A program made the translations under genes and the position numbers. The notes under the pieces were generated by a model, which saw only the letters and a program-made list of their open reading frames with translations, was not told the DNA's origin and did not search any database. A stretch of DNA of 64,000 nucleotides from Plectrocnemia conspersa. Taxonomy: Eukaryota > Arthropoda > Insecta > Trichoptera > Polycentropodidae. The stretch covers positions 124,001 through 188,000 of the forward strand of contig VTFK01000295.1 of the NCBI GenBank assembly GCA_009617715.1, read 5' to 3'. Positions 22,706 to 36,600 of the stretch are shown piece after piece (the first letter of the stretch is position 1; every line of letters begins with the position of its first letter).

Positions 22706-25700
22706 TAACCCTTTAAGTGCTAGACCATAAAAACTTACTATATTATTTGCTATCGTTACGATTTAAAACTTGATCAATGCTTATTTCCTTTTTGTATGTT
22801 TGACATGCCAACAAACATTATTTAGTGATTAGCAGATAATTCAAGTTTAAATTAGCTATCGTTTCTTGGAATATATAAAAGCATTTAAATTGGCTAAAAT
22901 GTATATACTAGACTTATATCTAAAAATGATTTTTTGTAGTAAATAGTTTGCATAAAATGTTAAATTATAATATGTTAAAATTAAAATTTTAATATTTTTT
23001 TTTATAAGTATAATATCCTATCTTTTATAAAGAAGTTTGGTTTATGCAAAAAATATTAAAAAATTGATTACATTATCATAATATATATTTAACGATAATA
23101 TATTCAATTCAAGTTATAGAAAAGTGGTTATTAAATAGTTCGTATTTAATAATCGATCACAAATAATTATTTATTTTCTAACTTCAACTCCCTAAAATCT
23201 CTTTTGCACAAAGGAGGAGTGTCATAAAGAGAGTTGCTTTTGCATTGGAGTGGAATATGTAGTTGTCTGTCTTCTTTACCGAATTAAACGTATTTAAGAT
23301 TTGGCAATGCTGTTACTGGAGCACTTGTAATTTCGGTACCTATTAGCTATATTTCACTGATTTTGTGTTGGTCCTTTTCTAGTCGTAATAGCCAGCGGTT
23401 CTTAACGGGTGTTCCGCGAGCTTGTTGCAAGTGCAATTATGAAAACTGAAAACGACGAGAGTATGACACGCTTCACTTGCATCGTTCTCGTTCGTTCTAG
23501 AATCGGTGTCGCTATTTTGTGCCGAAGACAATGGGTTCTATCGCTCTCTTTATATTTTCCTCTTGGAATTCCTTCAACACCCCCCCCCCCCGAATGTCGA
23601 ATGTTGCGGTTTAATAAATTTTAACAAAAACTACTCGGATATGCGTGTCCGTGTCCGATCCCACGGACAGCGTACAGACAAATCTGTGTCTTTACTCGCC
23701 ACACGCGATCGGATTTGTCCGATAACCAATACAAAATATAATAAACACGAGACTTACCAATTTAGGCGAATAATTGAGAGTAGCTATATTAACTATTAAG
23801 CTTTAGATAAATTTCATTCGCGTATTTTTACTTATAGTTTTTGCAAATATGTATTTTTTAAACTCTTATGTCATATGTTTAATTTGTACTAAAATTTATG
23901 ATTTTATTTTATTTTTTCTTACCCTTTGATTTGTATGTTTCGTGAATTTTTCTTGTAATCAAAAGTGCTTCTTAAATTCAAAAGGGTTAAGAACCACTGG
24001 TGTAAACACTTACGCGTTTGTTTAGCTCCAAAAAAGATGCATTTTCAAATTGCCCTTATCCGCCTATATCTCCGATCTTCACGTGCGCTTGTATATCGTC
24101 GATATTATACATAAACTTTTACTGTGAGACTCAATATTGATAATACTTAATTTTATTAAGCTTCTAACACTATCAATACATACATACACACAAAAATAGT
24201 GCATACAAATGAGTAATTAATTTGTAGTAGCAAACAACTTCCGTCCAAAACTAATTTTCATTCGTTTTCTATCCTATATTTACTTCGGATAATTGTTAGC
24301 ATAACTAAATTATTGCGTTGATGTTTGATGATCATATTGTATGACAATTCTATACACATTTAAAATTTGGTGTTGTAAATTTAACGTTGAGCTGCTATGA
24401 GCCGTGTAAAATAAAAATACTACAAAATTTATAATTTCTCAAATACGTGCTTATATTCCAAAAATAATATAAATGTAAATATTTGTTTTGTCTCTGATAA
24501 TCAATCCTAATGAATAAAAATCATGCAAATTTATATATTTAATAGTTTGTAATGAAGTCGTAATCTTGATTCTAAAAAATCCTAACGTTTCCATTGGAAA
24601 ATTGAGTAATGATTGTCGTTAGAAATACGAGTATAATATATGTTATGTATATTTACTCATTACTCTTCAATTATGGTAATTTTTAAACGTGGTTAGCTCT
24701 TGCTTGTGAGATTTAATAAGGAACTTCGCAGATTGTTTACGACTATTAATTTGCGCATCTAACGTAACATCGTCCATATCTTGGATCGGCCCTTTATGAA
24801 GGTTCAACATCCGAGCAGTCTTGAAAATCGAATAAATTTTAAATAAATCTTAAAGTAACATACAAATAGAAAATACTTTTTATTATGTAGTAAAATGTAT
24901 ATATTAAATATAAATAGACTAGTCTTATAAATACTTAGTTGCTTTATATTATTGTAATATACATATCTATAATAATATTTAAAATTAGGTAAATTTACTT
25001 CAACGAGTACTTATTAATGCATTATTTTTTATGCCTGCTTTTTATAAATATGTTAATAAAAAACATGACAAAGCTTGTTTATGCGTTAAATTATTTAAAT
25101 TTCTTTTTTTGCGTGAAAAAAAAGATAACAATGGATTTTAACATATTACATAGAAAGAGTGAAAATGAAAATGCATTATTCCAACTACTCTCCATTTTGT
25201 TTTATCTCTCATGGTCACTTTTCCAACCATATTACGAAAGGATATTTTATTTTGTTGTATTATATATTATTTAAAAAAAGACTATGCTATAATTCGTAAG
25301 TCTGTATTTTACAATAAGCATTCTAGAGAAAATGTTTTTTTACATGACGTGTACTGCAAACTTTTTAGATTGCACAAATATATGTTATATAAGACCTGTG
25401 TTTGAATCCTATATGAATTTTAGAGTTTTTCTATCGTCTCTAAAAGATCGGACTATCAATTATTATATAATTATAATATCAATCGATCAATACAAATCAG
25501 TTTTGCCTAACTTACAATTACTGTAATGTTTAATTATAATCGAGCTAAGTTTCTAAGCTTCTAATTTCACGTACAATTACTGTAATGTTTAATTATAATC
25601 GAGCTGAGTTAATAATATATGATATATCAAATCCAATAATAATCTAATTTAGCTTATAGAAAATAAGACTTATGTATAGACTTGAATCTGAATATTTTTT

Positions 25701-26788
25701 TTAAAAAACATTAAAAGTGACCAGCTTTTAAAACACAGTTGTGTATTATTATTTGAATATTACAATTTGTTTTATGTATTTATTTTTTCTTTATTGTAAC
25801 GCTGCTTTTTATTCAATTGTCGGTTTTTATATTTTTAAAAATCTATTCTCTTGTTTTTATGTTATTTATAGAAGTCATGATAATAGCAACTAATAGCCGA
25901 TAAACAAAACTCGTTTTTCCGAATCAATATTGTGCAGCTGTGGACTTTCTTAATAGCGGGTATTTATTTTTTGATCTCCTATAAATCAATACGAATAATA
26001 TCGAATTTTAAGTCTGTCTAAAATAGTTTATAATTGTAATGCTTTTTAAGCATACCGAGTTGTGGTCTTTTAAATTGAATATCGTTAATTATTTAATGTC
26101 GTTAAATCTAACTTATATGGTTAACTAACGAACAGCAAATCAATTTTAGATTAACAAATAAAAAATTAAATTATCTTTAATTAAATTTATTTTATTTTAT
26201 GCAATTATTTCATTTTAATTATTATTAAATTAATTTAATAATCATCAAAAATAAGAATATGTTTAATAAATTACTTTAATATTAAACACTATTAATTCTT
26301 TGTTATGTTCAATTACATGTAGCGAATGGAGTTCTTAAAAAATTCTGGTTTCTCGTCTTTGATTCATTTCTCGCGAAATGAGAATTATCGAAAAATGTTG
26401 TTATATGTCATTATTTTAATACAGTATCATTATAATTGTCTTCACTTTTTTTATTTTTGCAATATTTTTTGCCAATATTCAAGCATGTTAATTTTATTAT
26501 TTATAATAGTTATTATATAAAATACTTGAGAATTAAAAACATTTATTAAAATATATTAGTAGGTACATTATAACACATTATTCTTAAAATAATCTGCAGT
26601 TTATCCTTCTTCTTTACTTGATAATATATATTTGCAGTCGAAAAATAAATATGTAAAAAGCACCCATACATTTTTGCAATCTGACAATTTTTACGATGAT
26701 CGTTTTTTTTATAACCAAAGCAAAGATAATGCCAATTAGAATAGTGTTTTACGATTTAAATACTTCTGATCTCATTTTAAATTATACG
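22706..26788. other. AT-rich DNA without a supported gene
   Basis: Only low-complexity frames. A run of about 12 C at 23,580-23,591 is notable. The 28-bp word TACAATTACTGTAATGTTTA plus the 8 bases after it is repeated directly near 25,511 and 25,572. Confidence 0.5.
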
Positions 26789-26870
26789 GATATTTTCAAA
26801 CATCTGGCACGGACCCATTCTTTCTTATGCAGCGCTTGTGTAATTTGAAATGATAATTTTAGATTCGGCA
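26789..26870 (+). repeat. Dispersed repeat, CATCTGGCACG family, copy 2
   Basis: Contains ATATTTTCAAACATCTGGCA followed by CGGACCCA and TTATGCAGCGCTTGTG, matching the copies at 6,003 and 43,403. Only the central part is preserved. Confidence 0.5.
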
Positions 26871-27244
26871 TTTTTCTCAAAAAATTTTTGAGAGGAAGGA
26901 CTTAACAAAAGCGCTGTGAAAAAATCCGTACGATTCATTTCGGAATGAAATCTAAGCAAAAATATTGCACTGATAATTTTAAGTTCGTTTTCTACTAAAG
27001 AAACATACTTTAACGGCAATTATAAAATGAAACAAAAATAAATCTTTTCTTTACATATTCCTGTCTTACATAATAACATATGAGATGTAAAAAGTACGAA
27101 AAACTAATACACCTCAACTTTCGAAACAGACGAATTTATGTTAGTGATGCTTTTACCTTACATATGGGCTGACATTTGTAAAAGTATATTTCTCGCATCT
27201 CGCAAAGTATTTTTCATTCAGTTTGTATACTACTTAATTACTGT

Positions 27245-27600
27245 ATTACTTTAAGTGAAAAGCAAACATCCGATGGTAAACATTGAAAAGATTCAAACGA
27301 GCGGCCGAGCGCCGAACCCGAAATGGATTCGTAAACACAAACCGATCGTGCGCAAATACGTCTGACCTTATCGAGGTCATGGCCGCTGAAGGATGCGCTC
27401 CTCTGCTCTCTTCGTCCTTACACACACACACAAAACGGCAAATGCTTTTGGTTTCATAATAATTCGTTTCGCAATCCACGCCTCGAGATGCATTCCGCCA
27501 TCTTTTGTTCGACACGACGATTTAGGAATTTGCAACTTCTTCAACCTATCGGTTGCGACACAAATTTGGTTCGTTTCGGTCACGAAACGCCATTGTTGGT
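27245..27600. promoter_or_regulatory. GC-richer island with a nuclear-receptor-like everted repeat
   Basis: A CpG-bearing block without coding character. It contains TGACCT-TATCG-AGGTCA at 27363-27379, a perfect everted repeat of the AGGTCA half-site with a 5-bp spacer, and GTAAACACA, a forkhead-type site, about 30 bp earlier. A CA dinucleotide run is at 27,420. These features together suggest an enhancer; the target gene is unknown. Confidence 0.3.
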
Positions 27601-28635
27601 ATCTTTATTTACAATGAATGTTGCGAATGATTACAAATATTATACTTCACAATTAATAGTATCATAATATTATATGATTAACTAGCGTATTTCTTTTAAT
27701 TTTTTATAACAATCCGATAATTCGACGTATATCAATATTTATTTTTTTATAATGTACTATAATACATAACAATCGTTGCTCTGATTAATTATTCCCTAAT
27801 GAACTTCTGAAATACCACAGAGATACAATCTGTTTTTTTTTGCTCTTTATTAGAAACATACATGCGGTAAATAATAATATAATAATATATAACTGTTTTT
27901 TTACATCTTTATTATTGTTTGTTTAATGGCCAAAATAGCGCATTAAAAAATCATATTAGTTACATTTGTTATAAAATATAAATATAATACGTAATATTAC
28001 TATTATACTTAGCTTCCGACTTGAAAGTTCGGTATATATATTTTAAATAGTAACATATTATCTCACAAATACCCTCTTTATATATTTTATTATACTATAG
28101 ACTTTTTTTATACGCCTAATTCAAAATACTCGTTTTTAACTAAATAGAAAATCGGTTTCGATAAGTAATACAAATCGATTAATTTGCATAATAATTCAGC
28201 AGTTTGTTCAATCGGTCTGTGACTGGTGTGAATGTAAAAATATTCGCATTTATCATATTGCAAACATTGAAAAACCGTTTTTTATACTATTAAAATCAGT
28301 AAATAAAATCGCAAATTGTCAAATTCAAAAGCAGTGATTCATTATGCTAATCGTTATGTAAAAGTAAACAGAACACGTGGTCGTCGTGTTGTTGTTCTGT
28401 TAAAAACGTAGCATCAACTGCTAAAATATCAATATTGACAGACTTGGTCCAAATGCACATGTTGATTTTTCGTCACAATTTATTGATGACAGAATGCTAA
28501 CACTGTATCATTACCATTTAATGACCGAATCTAATCACACAAAACGGCACTAGACGCATAAATTTATGGCAGGCACCAAAACCTTGTCATCCTATGCCCC
28601 TTTTTATTATTACTACGACTTTTAAGTAGTAAGAA

Positions 28636-28930
28636 TTGCGACGGCGCCGACACGATTTTATTGCTTTTGACGTGAATTTTTACCTTCTGAGAAGTGATAA
28701 TTGTTTTTTGCGCTCTCCTATTGGGCAAAATTCGGTTTGAATATACTTTAATCAGTCCGCTTATATCAGAAGTCCATAGTAATATAGGTAAAGATCATAT
28801 TTTTAAAACATGCGATATCTGTCTGTACTTATTCTTCCGCTTATTTTCTCCTGAGAGATGAGTTAGCTTAGTTTGTATTTTGGACTTGACCTAATAAAAG
28901 TTCTAAAGCTATTATGAGTTTTAAAACTAC
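28636..28930 (+). repeat. ACTRGTGAAAATATA repeat family, copy R4 (partial)
   Basis: Contains one arm of the long hairpin (GACGGCGCCGACACGATTTT, TTTTGACGTGAATTTTTACC) and AGAAGTCCATAGTAATATAGG, then CTGAGAGATGAGTTAGCTTAG, which recurs in R5 at 48,150. The motif-array end is missing. Confidence 0.6.
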
Positions 28931-29319
28931 AATCTGTCCCTTTAAATAGTGATGTTTATTGTAAAAGTACTATCTAGAAAGTGGGCGCTTTTGAAGGCAA
29001 TGTTTTTTTTTCTTTATTTTATGTATAAAAATGGCTGAAGGAACATATATCTGAAATACATGAGTACAAAAATCTCAAACAACTGTAGTTTAGTTCAGAT
29101 TCATGATTTGAGGTCGGTTTTTAATTTTTTTATAAAAATTTTCTTATAATGATATTTTCATTTACCCTTCTCCCTTTCTTGATAAGCTTGCTCTTATCAT
29201 AAAACCAGCGTCGTTTTATAAAGCTCAGATTTGGGGTGTGATCGATATTCAATATTCTTGAGAGATTTCAGAAAAAAATCTTTGCGTTCTTTGGTTTATG
29301 CCTAATGCCTGCACTACAC

Positions 29320-29545
29320 TCTCTGGAAGTTGGCCAAGGTTGGTCAAGGACGGAGAATATAGTGGGTTAATTCGGTTGAGTTCGGTTCTGCCTGCTCTAA
29401 AATCTCTCGGAAGTTGTCCGAGGTTACCGAGAACGGGAGGTAAAGTGGGAGTAATTCAGTCGACTTGGCCAGCTTCGAGCACTTCCGAACATTGTCGGCA
29501 AACGGACCGAAGTTGGAGCGGCCCTTTCGAGCGCGAGCGGTGAGA
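29320..29545 (+). repeat. Two-unit degenerate tandem duplication, about 83 bp period
   Basis: The unit starting CTCTGGAAGTTGGCCAAGG (29,321) recurs as CTCTCGGAAGTTGTCCGAGG (29,404), and GTGGGTTAATTCGGTTGA recurs as GTGGGAGTAATTCAGTCGA. The GC-rich block runs on to about 29,580 without a convincing protein. It may be a fragment of an LTR or untranslated leader of a retroelement. Confidence 0.5.
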
Positions 29546-29699
29546 TACTTCTCGCGTGCTAAGTGACGAGAGTGAGAGAGATAATGTTATGGTTTTTCGC
29601 AAACTGAGATAGAACAAGTAACTCGGTTCAATTGTGAACACGCATGTCAAGTGCTGCATCGTGATCACGTGGTCAAGTTATAATACCACATGCTTATCG

Positions 29700-31573
29700 G
29701 GGACTTCAACAGACTCTTACTGACATCTTCGAATATTTTAGGGCACCAAAAGGGATTAATTATATTTTTGATAGTATATTCTTCTAACAGATATCGTTAT
29801 TATATTTTTTTTCATATAAGATTAAATAATTAGTGGTACTTGGTTTTGTTAAAAAAATCGTTTCTAATATCCTTATGTATAATATTTTCCTAGATCGGTT
29901 TATATAAATGTCACACCATAACGAATTCTTATTTAGAATCGATGGCGACAAATTCTAGGATAGTCACAGATGTGGTGTTCGTATTCTGAAGTATCATTTT
30001 TATGCCTTATGGCATTTTGCAAAAGCCGACAAAAATTTTGCGTAAATTTAATATTTACGACTAAAAAGTTTTCACTGAAATTGTATTGGTGAGTGCCCAC
30101 ACAATTTTTTATAATTATAAGTAGCGTAATTTTAATAATATGACAATTTAAAAATTGCGATTATTTGGCACATTTTTCGATCGCGCGCAAATATGCCAGC
30201 TGTATGTGACAGCAGCCACCGTGCGGACGTCATTTTTCTTTGCATATTAGAGAGCCTAGTTGCTTGAATAAATATACATATATTATAATAATTTATTATT
30301 GTCCCAATAAATAGATTGCATTTTATTATAAAAATACATTTAATACACATATTTTTATATTGTATATAGGTATCAAAAATTGCAGGAAAAATCTTGTAAA
30401 TATTTTAAATTATTGACAATTAACTTCCATTTATATTTTTACAATAAAATATTTATGATTATCCTGACTTTTATCGATTGCTTGGTGAACTTTTTTACCG
30501 TCCAATCGATTCGTCACATTATCTACGATGTTTACGATTGGACTAATCGACTATTATTTTTTAAAGAATTATTAAGCGTAAACTAAACGAGTCACGACTG
30601 TATAAGTCAACATTCCCATATCACTATAAATAGAAACATATACATATTAAAAACACGTTGACCGCAAATTAGCACCTCTAGTAATATCTTCGAACCGTTT
30701 CTTTCTATAGTGTGTCGTTCTAATAAATGTACAGTAATGACTATCGCATATTTTTCATCTCCAATAAAGCTCCTAAACACTAAAACTATTTCTATAAATT
30801 ATTATTGGAGTGTGATATAAAACTATTTTAATATTATATAAATTGTAGTTTGTATAATGTACATAATTCTGTAATGGAACATATTTTTCACGTTAAAAAT
30901 TAATTATTTTGCACATTAAGTTTTCCTGATTCTTATAGCTTAGTTTTTATTTTAAACTTCAAATAAGTAGCAATTAATTACATAAAAAATATTTTCCTGT
31001 ATAATTATAAAATTGTGTTTTCAGCAGTTACTTAACTGTAATTATTTACTCTTTTATCAATTTAATTAGTCATTATCGTTGCGTCACATATACGCCATCC
31101 TGTTTATTTAAAACATACTTAAAGCCAAAAATGCGTCTCTAACTGTCTGATTTTAATTTATTGTATAAATTCTTTTAACAACGATCACTATAATAAATAT
31201 GATTAGTTCATAATTAATGGCGTTGTAGACTGAATTAATTTTAATTTATTTATAAACGATTTAAATTATTTTTCAAATGTGCAGATAAATATTTTATTGC
31301 GTTGTATGTTTAACGAAACTGCTATTTTTATGTGCTAAAATATTTAAATAGACAAACCCGTTTATAAAAGTCTTAGTAACTTTACAACAATTACAAAAGA
31401 TAAACCTTCGCAGCCTTTTCTTTTAATTTTAGTTAACAAATATGTAAATGTAAATCACTTTGTTTTATCCAATATATTAGATTAAAAATATAATTTTATA
31501 TCAATAATAATTTATTAATAATATTATCTCAAAGAGAAAGGTGTTGTTTATACTAAAGAAGGCTGTGTATCGT
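29700..31573. other. AT-rich DNA without a supported gene
   Basis: No protein-like frame, no shared repeat and no compact inverted repeat that I can support. Confidence 0.5.
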
Positions 31574-31618
31574 GTGCGTGGTGATAAGGACAGATCTTGT
31601 ACCCCTATTACCACGCAC
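31574..31618. repeat. 16-bp stem hairpin, GC-rich
   Basis: GTGCGTGGTGATAAGG (31574-31589) pairs with CCCTATTACCACGCAC (31603-31618) with about one mismatch around a 13-nt loop. Its GC content is well above the flanks. It is short for an animal pre-miRNA, though more pairing may exist outside; a transposon end is also possible. Confidence 0.6.
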
Positions 31619-31619
31619 G

Positions 31620-34600
31620 TTTTATGTATTTTATTTATGTTATGCCTTAATTGCCATGTGGGTATAGCTGGACCGCAGAGTTACATGCGTAGAGATGTAT
31701 ATTGACGTTGTTATGCTTATGTAAAATTTTTAAATTAAGAATTATTTTAAATTAGACGTACAGTTTTGTAAATAATGGGTATATACATATACATACCTGC
31801 TTTCTAGTCTCCATGTCGTCTCGAAGATTGAGTTGAACTCTTCTGATTTATGTGATTATTACTGTTATATTAACTTGCTCTAACGGTCATAGTTAAAAGC
31901 GGTTGTTTTTTTGAGCTTATAAGAGTCGTTTCGGTTGATTTAATATAGCGCCGCTAGGCGCGAATTTGACGAGGCTGTCGTTTATTCCAAGGCAAAAGCG
32001 AAGTGGTTCTGCGTCAGGTTCTGATAAAAGTTATTTAGAATTGCCATGTTTGTGCTTAAAGGAAGCTCGACATTTCTCGCCAATGTAATGATTTGAGGCG
32101 GAACCAGACTATGTGTTATTGTCTAATAAATATATAGTTAAACTGTTTCTGCATAAAAATCGAATATATAATCTCGGATATTATTTTGTATTTTGTACTG
32201 CAATCGCAAAAAGCCATACGCAATTTGTAAATATAATGTCGACGAGAAAATTAAGTATTCTTATTAAATCCAAAAGACACAAACTAAAAAATAGTTTTAT
32301 AAGCATTTTGTATTTTGTCGTTAGGGTTTTGGTGGTAGTAACAAGTTAACTGCTTAATATTTTTATTAAAAATAAATTCGCATAGCAACAACGAATTTAT
32401 TTTTATAGACACATGTTGCGAATTATTTAAATTGTATGTAATTAATATTTTAGACTTGTTGCTAATTAATATCGTGGAGAGATTAAAATAAATAAAGGTC
32501 ATTAACCAGTCATCACAACGACACACTGTCGTATTATTGCTGGAGCATCTACGCCTCACTTATTCCTGGTTTCCACTACCACAGCGCCCCCCTGGAGGGC
32601 GAGCACTAAAGTTCCAAACTTATATACGTATTTCTTATTTTTATTGTACATGTAAATAATTACTATAAAATAGAAAATATGTGTCTGTCTTTCTGTTACA
32701 AGAACTTTCTCTAAAAGGTGAACAGTAGCGACATGACATTTGCATATGACATTCTAGCTGCCATTTTTAAGTCAACTGTAGTATTTAAAACTATTAACTT
32801 TTATTTATTAAATACGATTACATGTTACTGCAATACATGGCAATTAAACTGAAACTAAACAACGACGTGCTTAAAACATATTACGTGCTACTGCAATACA
32901 TATGTAAAATTAAATAAATTTATTAGAACAAGATAGATTAAATTATTTAAAATAAAAAATAAAAAAACGTATTAATTACGAGTGTTTAACGCGATCTTAT
33001 AAACGCTACCGCAAAATTGTCTAAATTGCTAAAAAAAAGTAGTGTTAGGTTCCTATCATTCGCGATTAACGCAGTATGCAACAATATAATGCAAAAGTAC
33101 TGATTTTAAGTATCGTCACTATATGTCTAGTATTATCATATGCTCCTCAAATGTCAAAAAGGAAACCACTTATCTCTAATCCATGTTTTACTTTTACTTT
33201 TACAAAGTAAATCGCATACCACACGGTTATGGTGCTATTAAAAAAATATTTAACTTTGTTTTCTCTGAGCTTAGTGTTTTTTTTTCTCAAATACTTATGC
33301 GTAACAACGATGCGTTGTTTGAAGCTCAATAAATATTTATATTTGTAGTTATTCATTCTGTCATGTAAAATAGTAGTCGGACATTTTTTATTGTATGACA
33401 TACATATTTTTCAGCTGTATAAAATTATGCATTTTGATCAATATTTACTATAAATTTACCTTCTTTGTTTGCCTCATAATTTTTATATAATAAGTATGGA
33501 TACACAAAATAAAACTTTTGAAAAGTAATTTTATAAATTTAGTGAACATTCAGTTTCGACCGAAATTAACGATCAAAACCTTTTTTTTATTTTATATGAT
33601 GTATGAAAGTGTTTTTAAATAACTGATGTTTATATATATATTGCTATAAACAATATTGTTTTAACATATTTTTTGTAAAATTCCGCTCAGATAACAAACA
33701 AATAAAAATAGAGTTCTCAATCGAATTTTCAATTATTCAAATTATTTGTCCGATTTTCAACTATATGTTATACTATCTGGAATGAAATTAAAAAATCTTA
33801 GAATGAAATAATTTATATACTTAAGCAACACGTGTACTCGTTTTTGCTCTCAATATAACCGAGTGACTAGTGCCGCTCCAAAATATATGTTCCTTTATGC
33901 GCTTTTATTTTGTTTTGAAATGCGAGACAATAAGACGCTTCTTTTCATAAATGGAATGTTTATCGGCTATGTCTAATATGACCGAAATTCGCAGAATTCG
34001 TTCGTTGAACAAAACATTATATTGGAAAGACTCACCTTTTATTATCGTTCAACGCTTAATTAAAAAACAGATGTGCGTCGCAAATTTCTGTGAAGTTCAT
34101 GTTACTTTTTTTTTATTTGTTGTTTCAAGACACAAAGATTTTATGGCAATCAATTCAATGATTTAAGCACGGTGAATTTATATATATTTATAAAATTTAT
34201 ATAAAAATCTGCACCAAAAACGTATTCGCACAGTATTATGTTATGCATCTTATTCATAAAAATTTAAAATTAAACTATTATGAAATTAATTAATAATTAA
34301 CTAAAATAATTATTATTAACCACTAATTAAATAATATGTCACAGGTAATTAATTGACTTTTTGCACTCACTGGTTAAATAAATTAATATCGGACGAATAT
34401 ATTCGAATATTCTAATATTTAATAATTTATAAATAATAAAAACTACGAATAATTACAAAACTTAGTTGCCATGTACTCAAGCAATTCTATCTTAATCATT
34501 TTAAACGCAATTATATTGCAAAAAAAACCATGAGGCTTATTTCATAAATAAATAATTGAAAAACTTTATCTAAATTCATTTCGCCATTCGAATCAATACT

Positions 34601-35085
34601 GATTTCACTATTATGGGTTGTGTGGCACATATCCACCAGATAACGCTAGGTATGCTATTTTTGTTCAAGAAAATTTTGAATCAATTATTAAAAAGGTGCA
34701 ACAAAATTATGCTACATCTCATAGCGTAGAAATGTGTGAAATGGCATTACATAGAAGACGCAAACTATTCGGAAAACTGATGATTATCACAATAGCTTTT
34801 AATCAACCATTGCATACCTTTACATGAAAAAAATATCTCTATATGATATGAATTTAATTTCTTCTTTAAAATAACATTTATTGCAACGTGGTGCAACATA
34901 TGTTCCATTCAAGTCCATACAGCTGCAGTTGTGTATTTAGTAATGCCGACATCAGTAAACATTTAGATCAGCTGGACAAATCAATAAATACTCGCAATAT
35001 ACTGCCTTTAACATTTGTAATTTTGAACATACTTAATGTAGAATTTAATAACTGGTATTAAATCTCCATTAAAACATAATCCTCC
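31620..35085. other. AT-rich DNA without a supported gene
   Basis: No gene recognised. A 14-bp perfect stem, TAAAAATAAATTCG at 32367-32380 with 32392-32405, encloses an 11-nt loop. An open frame of 69 codons at 34,618-34,827 begins with ATG after AT-rich leader sequence but resembles nothing I know and has no splice or repeat support. Confidence 0.45.
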
Positions 35086-35089
35086 AACT

Positions 35090-35520
35090 ATTTTTCTCCT
35101 GGTTTCAGACATAACCACGCATTGTTTACTACTGCAGAGATGCTATCTGATTCCAAATTTTCCAAATTATCCTAGCTCTGCTCCGCGGGATCTTCAGCCA
35201 TCGTTAACCGAGGCCCTGGCCGTAATCGCAAAATAACGAGGCCGTTTATCGTGTGTGTGATATTCCGAGTCCCTGGCGAGTGCAAGTAACGAGTATTCCA
35301 CGTAACAAACTGGTAACCGCAATTATTTATGTAACAAACTCACTGCACTTGCTGCGCCACCGGTGACTAAAAATAAACATAACTACGATTTTGCGGCCAG
35401 CGTGCAACATTCCAGCCCTCGGCTCCCGGCGTGACCATATCTAGCTGGAATCCTTTTTTGTAAAATAACAACAGGGCTCGGAATGGACCTGAGCAATCCG
35501 GAACGCGACTCCGGTTCGAG
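35090..35520. promoter_or_regulatory. CpG-rich non-coding island
   Basis: A GC-richer block with no open frame. The 12-mer GGCCGTAATCGC (35218-35229) is identical to one in the island at 16.6 kb, and both islands carry a TTTATCG word next to GGCC or GGCCG (here GGCCGTTTATCG at 35240). Further homeodomain-like TAAT and TTTAT words are present. Likely a cis-regulatory module. Confidence 0.35.
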
Positions 35521-36006
35521 AAATATGCGAAATTGTAACTCTATATCTTTCAACATCTACTCAAGACTCAATATATTCCTAACAGCGGAATCAAATTTTA
35601 CCTTTTCATTTATGCAGTATTTTTTATTGACAGCATTTTTGCTGGCTTAATAAATAATTCACAATTTATAAAAAAAATCAATTGCTTCTTCACAATGGTA
35701 AGCTTTGAGCTAACACGTGACATGTTACATCAGTGTATTTACAATAATATGCATACCGTGGCATTTTTTCTATTTAATAAATTATACTTTATATAAAATA
35801 AATATCTCAGTTCAGCCTTTTACTGCCCCTTACCTAGCTGGGCTCAAGTACACTTGCACGCTTTGCTTTATTGTTTATATTAATAAAATATACATTGAAA
35901 CGAAAAAAAATATTATATATTAGGGTGTATTTTTAAAAATTTGTTTTTCGAATTGGAATTGGTAGATGACGACTGATTTGTGCTCAGTTTGGTTTGCCAT
36001 TTCGCC

Positions 36007-36420
36007 ATGAATAGACTTACAGAACAACGCTTGTAAATTATGCAAATTTATTTCGAATATCGTAGTTCAGTTCGCGAAATTTACCGTGCGCTAAATCTAT
36101 TTTACGATCGATATAAATATCCACCCGATCAAGTAATTGAAATAACACCACGTATACTCTTAATTGATAATACGTATCCGCAGAGACGTCGTACAGTGCG
36201 CACCGAAGAATTTGTTTCTACTGTGTGTTTCTACGAATGAGTCGATTCGCCATCGTGCACAGTAATTGGAGCTGTGTCCATCCACTTTATGGAAGGTTTT
36301 GTGGAAATAAATTGGTTTATGAGCTTACAAAATCCAGCTCGTGCAAGAATTGAAGCTGCTCGATCATGTGAATGGGCCGAAAATGAGATTGCTCTTGCTC
36401 CTCATTTTCACCACAAAATT
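36007..36420 (+). pseudogene. Decayed mariner-like transposase, N-terminal half
   Basis: Starts at an ATG reading MNRLTEQRL, then a stop, then YRSSVREIYRALNLFYDRYK, RRRTVRTEEF, and after a frameshift near 36,237 ESIRHRAQ-stop-LELCPSTLWK, then AYKIQLVQELKLLDH and CEWAENEIALAPHFHHKI in another frame. This order is that of insect mariner-type transposases with a DUF4817-like helix-turn-helix DNA-binding region, up to the start of the catalytic domain. At least three stops and two frame changes show it is dead. The rest of the catalytic domain cannot be read. Confidence 0.75.
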
Positions 36421-36600
36421 TTTGATCCAGAATCAGCTAAAAAAACGTTTTGTAGGGACCACATAGTGGGAGGCTTTATTATTGAAACATGCGAAATTAA
36501 TCTGACCAAAAGTGATGGAGAAACAATATACCACCGTAAGGTCACAATATTCCCGTTGTGCAATTCACCTCGGAGATACCCATCAAGCAACTGTCACTTT

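Noticed and set aside
34618..34827. 69-codon frame with fairly balanced composition
   Set aside because: No splice sites in a consistent model, no homology I recognise and no repeat support; length is within chance expectation.
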